Assembly (NCBI GenBank): GCA_002284615.2 | Contig: MU069670.1 | Location: forward strand, 197,725-218,706 | Reading direction: 5' to 3' | Source: Dunaliella salina | Lineage: Eukaryota > Chlorophyta > Chlorophyceae > Chlamydomonadales > Dunaliellaceae | DNA length: 20,982 nt | In this document: positions 1 to 7,221 of the stretch, piece by piece | How positions within the stretch are numbered: the stretch's first letter is position 1 | Layout: every line of letters starts with the position of its first letter | Program-made: the position numbers and the translations under genes | The notes under the pieces: generated by a model | What the model saw: the letters and a program-made list of their open reading frames with translations, nothing else | What the model was told of the DNA's origin: nothing | Database searches by the model: none

Positions 1-95
<95 letters not shown>
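1..95. repeat. (AC)n dinucleotide microsatellite
   Basis: Uninterrupted AC repeat of about 47 units starting at the window edge, so its true length is unknown. It ends in CACACAG directly before a coding-like segment, so its last bases may serve as the 3' splice acceptor of the first visible exon. The tract is then intronic. Confidence 0.97.
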
Positions 96-96
<1 letters not shown>

Positions 97-99
<3 letters not shown>

Positions 100-430
100 A
101 AGCTGAATGCTGCGCAGGCGGCATCCGAAGCGGACATGGTAGACAGGGCGGCCATTGCTGAGGTCATTGCACATGCTGATTTAGAATTTCTACACACGTG
201 CAGATCACGCAAATGTGATCAGCATGGCTCTCGCCACATATGTGCAGGTGCAAGGGGAGCTGAAAGCTGCTCAGGCGGCAGCCAAGGGGGATGGCAGAAG
301 AATCATTGCTCATGCCAACTCAAAATCGCTATGCACGTGCAGGTGCAAGAGGAGCTGAATGCTGCGCGGGCGGCGTCTGAGGTAGATATGGCAGACGGGG
401 CGGCCATTGCTGAGGTTGTTGCGCGCAGCC
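97..430 (+). repeat. Three tandem copies of an about 85-bp exon unit
   Basis: Copies start at 97, 248 and 343. Copies 1 and 3 share the core GCTGAATGCTGCGC and later GGGCGGCCATTGCTGAGGT. Copy 2 shares the first half and then diverges or is shortened. Copies 2 and 3 each follow a GTGCAG acceptor. The unit encodes an Ala/Glu-rich helical segment, so repeated use would lengthen a coiled coil. This is exon-scale duplication, not a simple-sequence expansion. Confidence 0.72.
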
Positions 431-1920
431 GGATGGAGGAGGAGAGCGCCCACAGGCGAGCCCTGCGCTCCATCGTCACCAATGTGCAGCTCAAGGACAT
501 CGCCAGTGCTCAGGTGGGTGTGCTGAATTGTTGCTGTGATGGTCATTGTCACAATCACTGAATTGTCACTGACGTGCAGCTCAAGGACACCGCCAGTGCC
601 TGGTGGGACTGCAAGTGCTCAGTGCGACAGTCACTGTCGGTGAATTGTCACCGACGCGCAGCTCAAGGGCATCGCCAGTGCCCGGTGGGGTGTGCTCGAT
701 TGTCACTGTCACCGTCACTATTACTGATCACTGTCGCTGAACTGTCAATAATGCGCAGCTCAAGGACATCGCCAGTGCTCGGGTGGGTGTGCTGAATTGT
801 TCCTGTGACCGACAATACCACTGTCAATGAATTGTCAACAACGCAGAAAGCTCAAGGACATTGCCAATGCTCAGATGGGTGTGCTTATTTGCCACTATCA
901 CTGTCACTGTTGCTGAATTGTCACCAACGCAGAAAGCTCAAGGACATTGCCAGTGCTCAGGTGGGTGGGTGTGTTTCTAAGATGTCTGAGCTTATCAGGG
1001 GCAGTGTGTCTCATACGATGTTCAGGCGTAGGGCTTAGGTGATTGCAATGCTGCTGGGCAGGAGCAGCCGTGTGTGCTGCGCTCATGTAGGTGTGCAGAA
1101 GCATGTTCCAGGATATGTCTTGGTCAAATTGAAAAATGCAGACCTAACATGCCTATGGACGCAACAATGGTGTTTGCATTGGCAGCCTTGGCTCTTGCAC
1201 GAGGATGAAACAGATGGATGGAGCAGGTGGATGGAACAAATGGATGGGACAGAATCCTTGCATGGATGAAACAGATGCCATGCCTGTGCACCTAGACGCC
1301 CAACAGCACCACTCATCCCCCGCCCATCCTATGAAAGCTCGTTTGGCTGTGAACACACGGGTGCTGGCTCCAGTGATCAATACCATTCTGATCTTTGAAT
1401 GTGTGCAGGCTCTCATCTTGCAGGCATGCCAGGGAGCCTGTGCCATGCTTGCTTCCTGGATCCATACTATTTTTATCCTTCAGCGTGTGCTGGCTCGCAT
1501 CTTACATGTGCGTCAAGGAGCCTGTGCCATGCTTGCTTCCTGGATCCATACTATTTTGATCCTTTAGCGTGTGCTGGCTCTCATCTTTTGCAGGCATGCC
1601 AGGGAGCCCGTGCCGTGTCGGCGCGGCTTCTGAGATCCGACAAACGCTTTTGACTGATAGATTGGTCTGTTTTGATCCTTCACACGTGCACGAGCGTCTC
1701 CCATGATTCAGGCACAAGACCTGGCGGCTGTGCCATGCTGGCTCCCATGTGGCCTCGAAATCCGAGTGCTGATTTTGATTGATTGATTGGTTGGTTGGTT
1801 GGTTGGTTGGTTGGTTGGTTAATTGATCGGTCTGATTCTTCACACATGTGTGCGGGCCCCCACCATGCAGGCACAAGAGCTGGCAGCGCTGCAAGCACAA
1901 TTTAATGGACAGACATTGAC

Positions 1921-1959
<39 letters not shown>

Positions 1960-2377
1960 CTGATTGGTTGGTTGGTTGATTGATTGGTTGACTGATTGAT
2001 TTTGATCCTTGACACGCTTCACACGTGCACGGGACCCCACCATGCAGGCACAAGAGCTGGCAGCGCTGCAAGCGCAGCTGGACGTCTTTCAGGCCCGCAC
2101 ATACCCCAACATCAACCGCGCGGCATCAGCCGCAAGCGCGCCCTTTGGAACCCTCAGCCCAGATGTGCGGATCCCTCACCTCACGCCAGGGGGCGTCCGC
2201 AGTCGCCCTGCCTCTGTTCCAGTAGGCCTCAACCGCCCCCTCTGGAGCGCAGGCTCAAGCAGAGGGGCGGTGCTGACTGGGGCAGCCCCCGTTCCTGCAA
2301 GCAACAGGCCCAAGTTAGCGCCACGGCCGTACACCACGTTGGGTGCTGCTCGCAGGAACAAGCAGGTGCAGGGGTAG
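97..2377 (+). CDS. 3' part of a multi-exon coiled-coil protein gene, function not recognised (5' end outside window)
   Basis: I do not recognise this protein. The clearest exons are 343-513 (57 codons, after acceptor GTGCAG, before donor CAG|GTGGGT) and the terminal exon 2048-2377 (after CCATGCAG, stop TAG at 2375-2377). Both boundaries are phase 0. Splicing them joins NVQLKDIASAQ to AQELAALQAQLDVFQAR and gives one continuous Ala/Gln/Leu-rich helix of coiled-coil type. The last roughly 85 residues are Pro/Ser/Ala/Arg-rich and probably disordered, ending in YTTLGAARRNKQVQG. Upstream, 97-180 and 248-320 look like two older copies of the 343-430 exon (LNAAQAASEADMVDRAAIAEV, first 20 residues LNAAQAASEADMVDRAAIAE, and VQGELKAAQAA against VQEELNAARAA); 248-320 is in another reading frame and has no clear donor, so it may be skipped or dead. 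The intron 514-2047 is full of duplicated splice-site segments. Exon limits before 343 are uncertain. It could be a cytoskeletal or ciliary coiled-coil protein, but nothing here proves it. Confidence 0.62.
484..966 (+). repeat. Six tandem copies of an exon-end/donor unit (24-nt microexon-like LKDIASAQ segment)
   Basis: Six units of about 80-95 bp each carry an acceptor-like GTGCAG, GCGCAG or GCAG, then CTCAAGGACATCGCCAGTGC plus a few bases encoding LKDIASAQ, then a donor-like GTGGG. Exonic segments start at 490, 580, 662, 759, 851 and 937. Units 1, 4 and 6 have exactly 24 nt before GTGGGT. Units 2 and 3 have 23 nt, which would shift the frame. Unit 5 has ATGGGT in place of the donor. The spacers are TGTCAC-rich intron sequence that is itself repeated. 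Unit 1 belongs to the exon 343-513; the others lie in the following intron. Confidence 0.85.
1200..1275 (+). repeat. Short degenerate GATGGAACAGATGGAT-type intronic repeat
   Basis: Several imperfect copies of a unit of about 12-16 bp built on GGATG and ACAGATGGATG follow each other inside the intron. No coding signal is apparent. It is a local slippage-type repeat. Confidence 0.55.
1771..1826 (+). repeat. (GATT)n/(GGTT)n microsatellite
   Basis: GATT units pass into GGTT units between two copies of the acceptor unit. The opposite strand reads as Asn-Gln-Pro-Thr repeats, a translation artefact. Confidence 0.95.
1915..2001 (+). repeat. (TGAT)n/(TGGT)n microsatellite
   Basis: Mainly TGAT units with TGGT and TGAC variants, directly upstream of the last acceptor unit. 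It has the same composition as the 1771 tract, consistent with both having spread together with the tandem acceptor units. Confidence 0.95.
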
Positions 2378-2580
2378 GAAAGGAAAGGGAAGGGAAGGAA
2401 AGGAAAGGAAAGAAAAGGAAAGGAAAGGAAAGGAAAGGAAAGGAAAGGAAAGGAAAGGAAAGGGTACATAGCTGTGTGTGCATATGCAAGGGCATCTGTG
2501 CGGAATTGAACACAGGACCTAGCAATCCCAGGGGGGCACCACCTGTGTACCATGCAGCTTGCCGCCAGTGCAGGGGTAGG
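2366..2580 (-). mobile_element. Candidate tRNA-derived SINE with 13-bp target-site duplication
   Basis: Perfect direct repeats GTGCAGGGGTAGG at 2366-2378 and 2568-2580 flank an insert of 189 bp. Read on the minus strand the insert begins next to the right repeat, has an A-box-like TGGTACACAGGTGG (2539-2552) and a B-box-like TGTGTTCAATTCC (2502-2514), and ends in a (TTTCC)n tail (2379-2463) next to the left repeat. Head, internal Pol III promoter, simple tail and target-site duplication in this order are the definition of a SINE. The T-arm does not pair well, so the tRNA part is diverged and I cannot name the parent tRNA. A LINE partner would supply the retrotransposition machinery. The target is the stop codon of the upstream gene. 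Confidence 0.72.
2379..2463 (-). repeat. (TTTCC)n tail of the SINE
   Basis: About 16 pentanucleotide units, seen as GGAAA on the plus strand, with a few variants at the left end. It sits at the 3' end of the SINE in its own orientation. Confidence 0.92.
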
Positions 2581-3432
2581 CTTGATCTGCTCTACAGGTG
2601 CAAGAAGGTGCGGGAATACACTTTTCTATAACATGTTTATACCAGTCACGACATCACCAAAGGTTACAGGTCACGGGTATAAAAAGGCCTCCAGTCAAAG
2701 CGACTGACTGCTAGCTATTATCACAACATCACCAGAATCCCCTGACAAATGCTTTACCAGGGAATGTCAAAAGCCTGGACAGTTTGCTGCACTGCTCTGC
2801 ATGTTCCAGCAGCAGAATCCCCATTTTTGGGAAGGTGAAGTTCATTGATTGGTTGTTGGGTTTAATTCAGAGATTGCCTAGTTTGGGTTGACCTTCTCTG
2901 CTTTAGCATTCCAGGGCAAATGGAATGCCCTACTGCGCGGCAGCATGTAACCTTTTTGAATCAAGGGTGCCATTGGGCATTTGTGCAGGCAGGCACAGGC
3001 AGCCGTTTTTACTTTGCACAGTCGATTTTGGGGGGGGGGGAGGACTGGCCTGCTGGGTGCAACGGCATGCCTTTCCTTTCTTTTGCTTTTTTACTGTGAT
3101 TCACTCCATGCCTCTGTCTCTATTGCATTGATGAGATGCTGGCATCTGAAGAGGAGGGGTGGGAAGGAGATGCTGGTACTCGAGTGTGGGAGGGGAATTG
3201 GGTGCTGGCAGATCGCTCCTCAAGATGCAAGGGGAGTGAGATGAAGTGGCTTCCTGACCTTTAGTTTGGTTGGCACTGGCAAGTACAGGGCCAGGAGCAG
3301 AGAGAAGGGTATCTGCTGCATTTGGCATGCCTTCGCTGACCCTTCCTGACATTGGACATGCCACTACAACTAGTAAGTAAATCAGGAATCATGACTTGTG
3401 AAGACTTCCTTTCTCAAATTCTGTGGCAGAGG

Positions 3433-3540
3433 GGACTCACGGCTCTTTTGAGCCAAGTGTCTCCTTTTCCTTAATTGATGTAAGGAGGATTTCTCTGTCT
3501 GCGTAGTTTTTTCTTTTCTGTTCTGTTCTTTTCTTTGAGG
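3433..3540 (+). repeat. Short interspersed repeat, copy a
   Basis: It starts GGGACTCACGGCTCTTTTGA, where GGCTC-TTTT-GAGCC can form a hairpin, continues through TTGATGTAAGGAGGATTTC and TCTGCGTAG, and ends in a TTTTCTTTTC-type pyrimidine tail. The layout of internal hairpin, GYGTAG and pyrimidine tail resembles the 3' ends of the LINE copies in this window, suggesting a non-autonomous retroelement or a truncated LINE 3' end. Confidence 0.6.
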
Positions 3541-4149
3541 CTTCGTGTGGTTTGACTCCAGGGACTGACTGAATTTTAATGGAGGAACAATCTCATTTAA
3601 CTCGTCTATTTCTATGGATGGACTCTCTTCAAGAGAATATGAAGTTCATAGCTAGCTCTTTTCGAATGTTTGCACTTGTATTGTGATTCGGCTGGATAGG
3701 GTAAAAGCTGGCAGTCTCTGTCTTCCCTATTGTTAGTGCAACTGCTTCAAATCCCTCAGAACAAGCATGGTACATTCCTGTACTTTTTCTGTGGCGTCTG
3801 GGAAAGAACAGATTAGAGAAGAAAAACGATGCAGGCATTGAAAACACTCCCCACATCAATGAAGGAAAAGAAGACGCCTATGGCCAAGTTGATGAAGTCA
3901 ATCTGCAAGTTTTCCAGAGCTGGACAACCCCCCCCCCCCCCCCCCCAAAAAACAGGTGTTTTTGAAATGCTCATAGCATTGGTGTCCCCAGATTTGTGAC
4001 ACTGAAGCTTGGCTTCAGAATGGAGCATGTTTAAGCTTTCTGTTGAAGGCCTGGAACTCCAGTTTTTTAAGCTATCATCTTGCTCTCTGGTTGTTGGACC
4101 TGTATTCTTTGCCTGCCTGCTGTATTTCACTCAGTCTGAACTTCGTGGT

Positions 4150-4235
4150 GGGGTCATACAGTCTGCACCATGCGGCCCCTTTTCCTCGATTGATGTAGGG
4201 GGGGCCTCTCTGCCTACGTAGGTTTTCTTTCCTCC
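4150..4235 (+). repeat. Short interspersed repeat, copy b
   Basis: It shares CCTTTTCCTCGATTGATGTA, then CTCTCTGCCTACGTAG and a TTTTCTTTCC tail with copy a. GTAGG and CCTAC can pair. The upstream half (GACTCACGGCTC) is not clearly conserved here. Confidence 0.55.
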
Positions 4236-4865
4236 TCTTTCTGCAGAACTAGATCTTAGCGATCCTAGCTTTGGGGACTTATGCTTGATTAGACATGCGT
4301 GAACCCTAGTTTTCGCCGCCAAATCTTCATTCTTGGCCACTGATTGGACCAAATTGGATAAGTTTTAGTGATTTGGACTTTCTATACCAAAAGAACTTAC
4401 AAAAAGGATTGGATGAAAAGACCCAGTAGTTAGTCAGATACAAAGTATCAGCCACTTCCCTTGAAGAAAATCTACTTGAAGGGGTGCCAAACTTTGACCT
4501 TTAAAAGGTCAATTTCTGACCTCCTTTCCAACCTGTGAGCATGCAGGACGTTACACTAATGTACGAAGGTTACAAATATAAATTTTGGGAGTGGAAAGGT
4601 TCCAGGGTGGAGCTGTGGGCCTTTTGGGGGTGATCTGAGGCCAGGAGAGTGATCTGTGGACCTCCATAAAACGAATATGCAGGAATTGTCATCCACTAGG
4701 GTGATATATTGTGAAGTTTTTTGGCTGTGTCGTGTGCTGGGTTATAGGATACTTGCCTTGGTGCACATGAGTACTGCTTTTATCATAAAACATTAACCTG
4801 GTGCCCTGGAGCCACGTGCAGCCAGAAACTTGCTGAAACACATTAACTTCCCTCTTATCTTCAGG

Positions 4866-4955
4866 TTAGGGGTAATCACGGCTCTTTAAGCCAATGTGTC
4901 CCCCTTTCCGAATTTACTCTGCCTACGTGGCTTTTCCTTTCTTTTTCTTCATCAT
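4866..4955 (+). repeat. Short interspersed repeat, copy c
   Basis: It has AATCACGGCTCTTTAAGCC followed by AATGTGTCC, then TACTCTGCCTACGTGGC and a TTTTCCTTTC tail. The middle part with GATGTAGG is deleted. The small hairpin GGCT-CTTT-AAGCC is kept although its bases differ from copy a. Confidence 0.58.
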
Positions 4956-5516
4956 TTAGGTCTGAGAAACCTTAAGCTTTGAGGGAGGTGAGTTGGAACG
5001 CTCAGATGTACTCGTCTGGGTGCGGGCAGGATCTCTCAGGCAAGGCGCGACTTGGCTTGGCTTGGCAAGTTGCGTCACAGAAAGGATAGCCTCCAAAGTT
5101 AACACAAGGAAAGGGTGTGTTTGCAAGGGCGTCATAACTAGCCATGGGTAAATAGGCTGCCTCACTTTTTCCATTGCAGGAAAAAACAGGAATAAGCACG
5201 CTTGCATGCTCCAGAGCCACATGAGCTCAATACTTGGTGTTCATCTGCATCAAGCAGAATGCCTGTACACACTGGTGTATGTTGTGGAGAGACAGCAGGC
5301 ACACTGCAACTTCACCCAAGTGTCACCCTCGCGCTCCATGCCCAGCTGCCATTAGACTTGTACAACAAATCCGTGCCCATTCTGTTGAGCATGCCCACAA
5401 GCTGCTACAACTTGTTGAACACAAAACACTTTGCCTTACAGCCAGATTCCAGAGCCATGCGCATACAGCATCCCTCCAGATCCCCATTAACCCTGTCTGT
5501 CCTTCACCTTTGTGGT

Positions 5517-5620
5517 GAATGGGACTCACGATTCTTCAGAGCCAATGTGTATCCTCTCCTTCAACAGATGCAGGGAGCATTTTCTCTGCCTACATAGTCT
5601 ATTTCTCCCTCTGAATCTTT
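5517..5620 (+). repeat. Short interspersed repeat, copy d
   Basis: It starts GGGACTCACGATTCTTCAGA and GCCAATGTGT, continues through CAGATGCAGGGAGC and CTCTGCCTACATAG, and ends in a diverged TTTCTCCC tail. It matches copy a over nearly its whole length. Confidence 0.58.
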
Positions 5621-6197
5621 CTGGAGAGCCTCCTGGACCGATGTAACTTTGCAACAGTCCGACTGGGTCACGTTCTTTTGTAACAATTGCTGATGTTTTT
5701 GCTGCTTTGCTTACGCCCCAAGCCACCTTGCACAATGAGCAAATCATGCGCAACCATTACACCCATCAGATGCCCCAGGGGCCTGTCGTTTTTTCTGCCC
5801 CACCATTTCAAGCTGATGCCTGCCTGCATTCCTTCCTGATGAGTTGACACGGAAAGAAAAAAAAAGAAGTCTATGCAGGCCAGAGGCCGCGTGCATTATG
5901 GGAAAGTCCCCTAACTAACAAGCAAGCAAGCTAGCAAGCTAGCAGTGGCCTCACCAGAAGGCCCACAAAACCTACACTAGATACAGCTAGCCAAGGAGAG
6001 AGCCAGAAACAGAGCTAATGAGGATCTGGGGGGTTGTCCGCCATGCTCCTGGGCGCCCGGACTCTCCTTCTCCTGCTGCCATCCGCCGCGCGCCCAGCAA
6101 ACCCCTCCCCCAGCAGTCCCCTGAAAATGAAGAGCATGTCTGCTGTTAATGATGGATGTCGACTTTAAGATGTCATGGCTTTTGCTGGTGATTTAGC

Positions 6198-6566
6198 TTA
6201 TTGCTTGGTAAGGGCCAAATCCATAAAAGCTTTGATTGTGTTTTCATTGTAAATGGTGCCAGCCACACCAATTACGATGATATGCAAAGTCACTTCGTTA
6301 TTCCTGTTTGGATTTCTAGAGCTGCGGGATTTAAGTCTGGTTACAGTGCGAGAATACTGAGCTGCTGCACGTTCCAAAGTGATGAAGGGGTTGGTGTCGG
6401 AACAGAACTTTAATTCAATGAGGTGGATGTCCCTGTCACAGTCAGGGATCTTAGAGGGATCAAGGTGGACTGGTCGGACTGGGATAGAGCACACAAAGAT
6501 AGCATCGGGGCGCCTTTGGTGACGATCTGAAGAGCCCCGGAGTTTCTCATTGCTGCAGCCATCCAT
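6198..6566 (-). pseudogene. Restriction-like endonuclease (RLE) domain of LINE copy 1
   Basis: An open frame of 122 residues. It reads RRPDAIFV (P and D codons at 6504-6509), then about 30 residues on DRDIHLIELKFCSDTNPF with Glu at 6414-6416 and Lys two residues later. This is the PD-(D/E)xK nuclease pattern and matches the RPD...E-x-K-F/Y-C arrangement of R2-type LINE endonucleases, which nick the target to prime reverse transcription. Downstream NPNRNNEVTLHIIVIGVAGT matches copy 2. All key residues that I expect are present, unlike in copy 2. The frame stops at 6198 while similarity continues beyond it (AKS-like), so the C-terminus is broken or variable. Confidence 0.8.
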
Positions 6567-6676
6567 ACCAATAAGGGATGGGCCATACTGGCCTTAAATG
6601 AGGGCTTTAAAACAGAGACTAAGACCTGCATGGCGTCTGTTGGTGTGCGTCCCACTCATTGTTGATTTGATTTGGT

Positions 6677-6724
6677 ACACCTGAGTATGTGGTCAATTTT
6701 GTCTGTATCATCACAGAGTGAGCA
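6677..6724 (-). other. CCHC zinc-knuckle motif of LINE copy 1
   Basis: It encodes CSLCDDTDKIDHILRC, pattern C-x2-C-x7-H-x3-C. The family form, seen in copy 2, has four residues between H and the last C, so one codon seems lost here. It lies directly N-terminal to the RLE as in R2-type proteins and probably binds the template RNA or target DNA. Confidence 0.75.
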
Positions 6725-7084
6725 TCTGACAGAATTGGAAGGGTAGTTGAGACTGAATATATGTTTTTATGTGTGCAGTGCATCTGTTCGACATTTTAGC
6801 AAAACATCAACTTGCTTGTTAGAGGGTAATATCAGGAATTTTCTAGAGGAGATTCCAATCTCCTTGTTAGCAAGTTGACAATTTGGACTGTGAGCTTGGT
6901 TATTGACTGTGGCGATTGGGAAAGTGGATTGTGGGACAGAATTGGGCCTCTGCCATCTATTGTAATGGTTGCCAGAAGTATCAGCTGAGCCAAGTTTGTG
7001 CTTTTTGTGCATTCAGGTTGGTGAGGCATTGGATTGGGAAAGTATGGGAGCAGTGCATAACAGCATTTTGTGCTTGAGGTCTTC

Positions 7085-7221
7085 AATGAGAGCCTGGAGA
7101 AATTGTGGAATGGGTCCCTAGCATCTCAAAGTGCAATGTCTATGGTGTCCGTGAGGGCTGCTGTGCAAGCACAGGCATCGGCCCCCTCGTTGTCTATTAT
7201 GCCAGAGTGGGCTTTGACCTT
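7085..7221 (-). pseudogene. C-terminal end of an RNase H domain of LINE copy 1
   Basis: The minus strand gives KVKAHSGIIDNEGADACACT followed by AALTDT and then an in-frame stop. The K-x-H-x-G-I-x-x-N-E-x-A-D signature is the last catalytic segment of LINE-borne RNase HI, which removes the RNA strand during integration. The domain is cut at its lysine by the tail of the neighbouring element, so the first catalytic residues are missing from this copy. A run of similar reading frame continues to 6829 with a frame change. Confidence 0.82.

Larger units (their letters stand above)
1360..2075 (+). repeat. About six tandem copies of an acceptor/exon-start unit in the same intron
   Basis: Each unit reads roughly TTTTGATCCTTCACACGTG, then a GTGCAG/ATGCAG-like acceptor, then GGCACAAGAGCTGGC or the diverged GCATGCCAGGGAGCC. 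Exon-like starts are near 1424, 1515 (no CAG here), 1594, 1712, 1871 and 2048. The last is the presumed true terminal exon. The 1712 and 1871 copies encode AQDLAAV and AQELAALQAQF before diverging. The first three are 84-87 bp apart and share GAGCCTGTGCCATGCTTGC or close variants. Later units are spaced by GATT/GGTT microsatellites. The array mirrors the donor array at 484-966. Confidence 0.75.
2581..5850. other. 3.3-kb region without a convincing gene
   Basis: It should contain the 3' UTR and end of the gene at the left: a TGTAA, the usual chlorophyte polyadenylation signal, lies at 2946-2950. A TATAAAAA lies at 2678-2685 with no recognisable transcript start or gene behind it. Open frames are short, on both strands, and show no domain. 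Homopolymers occur at 3030-3040 (G) and 3928-3946 (C). Four copies of a short interspersed repeat are listed separately. Confidence 0.6.
5851..7221 (-). mobile_element. LINE copy 1: 3' part of a Dualen/RandI-like non-LTR retrotransposon
   Basis: Read on the minus strand it contains the end of an RNase H domain (about 7085-7221), a linker, a CCHC zinc knuckle (6677-6724), a restriction-like endonuclease (about 6198-6566), an untranslated region, a terminal hairpin and a T/C-rich tail at 5851-5867. Non-LTR elements with a CCHC knuckle followed by a restriction-like endonuclease are of the R2 or Dualen type; an added RNase H domain points to Dualen/RandI. The right end is cut at 7221 inside RNase H by the tail of another element. 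It aligns along its length with the copy at 8842-10250. Stops and frame changes show it is dead, although its nuclease motif is preserved. Confidence 0.82.

Noticed and set aside
1502..2071. Minus-strand open frame of 189 residues with NQPTNQS repeats
   Set aside because: It reads GATT/GGTT microsatellites antisense to a better supported plus-strand gene.
2502..2552. A functional minus-strand tRNA gene
   Set aside because: A- and B-box-like motifs are present, but the T-arm and acceptor stem do not pair and the unit is flanked by a target-site duplication and a simple tail, which fits a SINE.
2678..2685. TATAAAAA as a promoter TATA box
   Set aside because: No plausible gene or start follows within a usable distance. 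One such 8-mer is expected by chance in a region of this size and composition.
3101..5850. Several 60-130 residue ORFs on both strands
   Set aside because: Overlapping frames on both strands, no domain, no splice or codon pattern setting one apart. They are at the level expected by chance.
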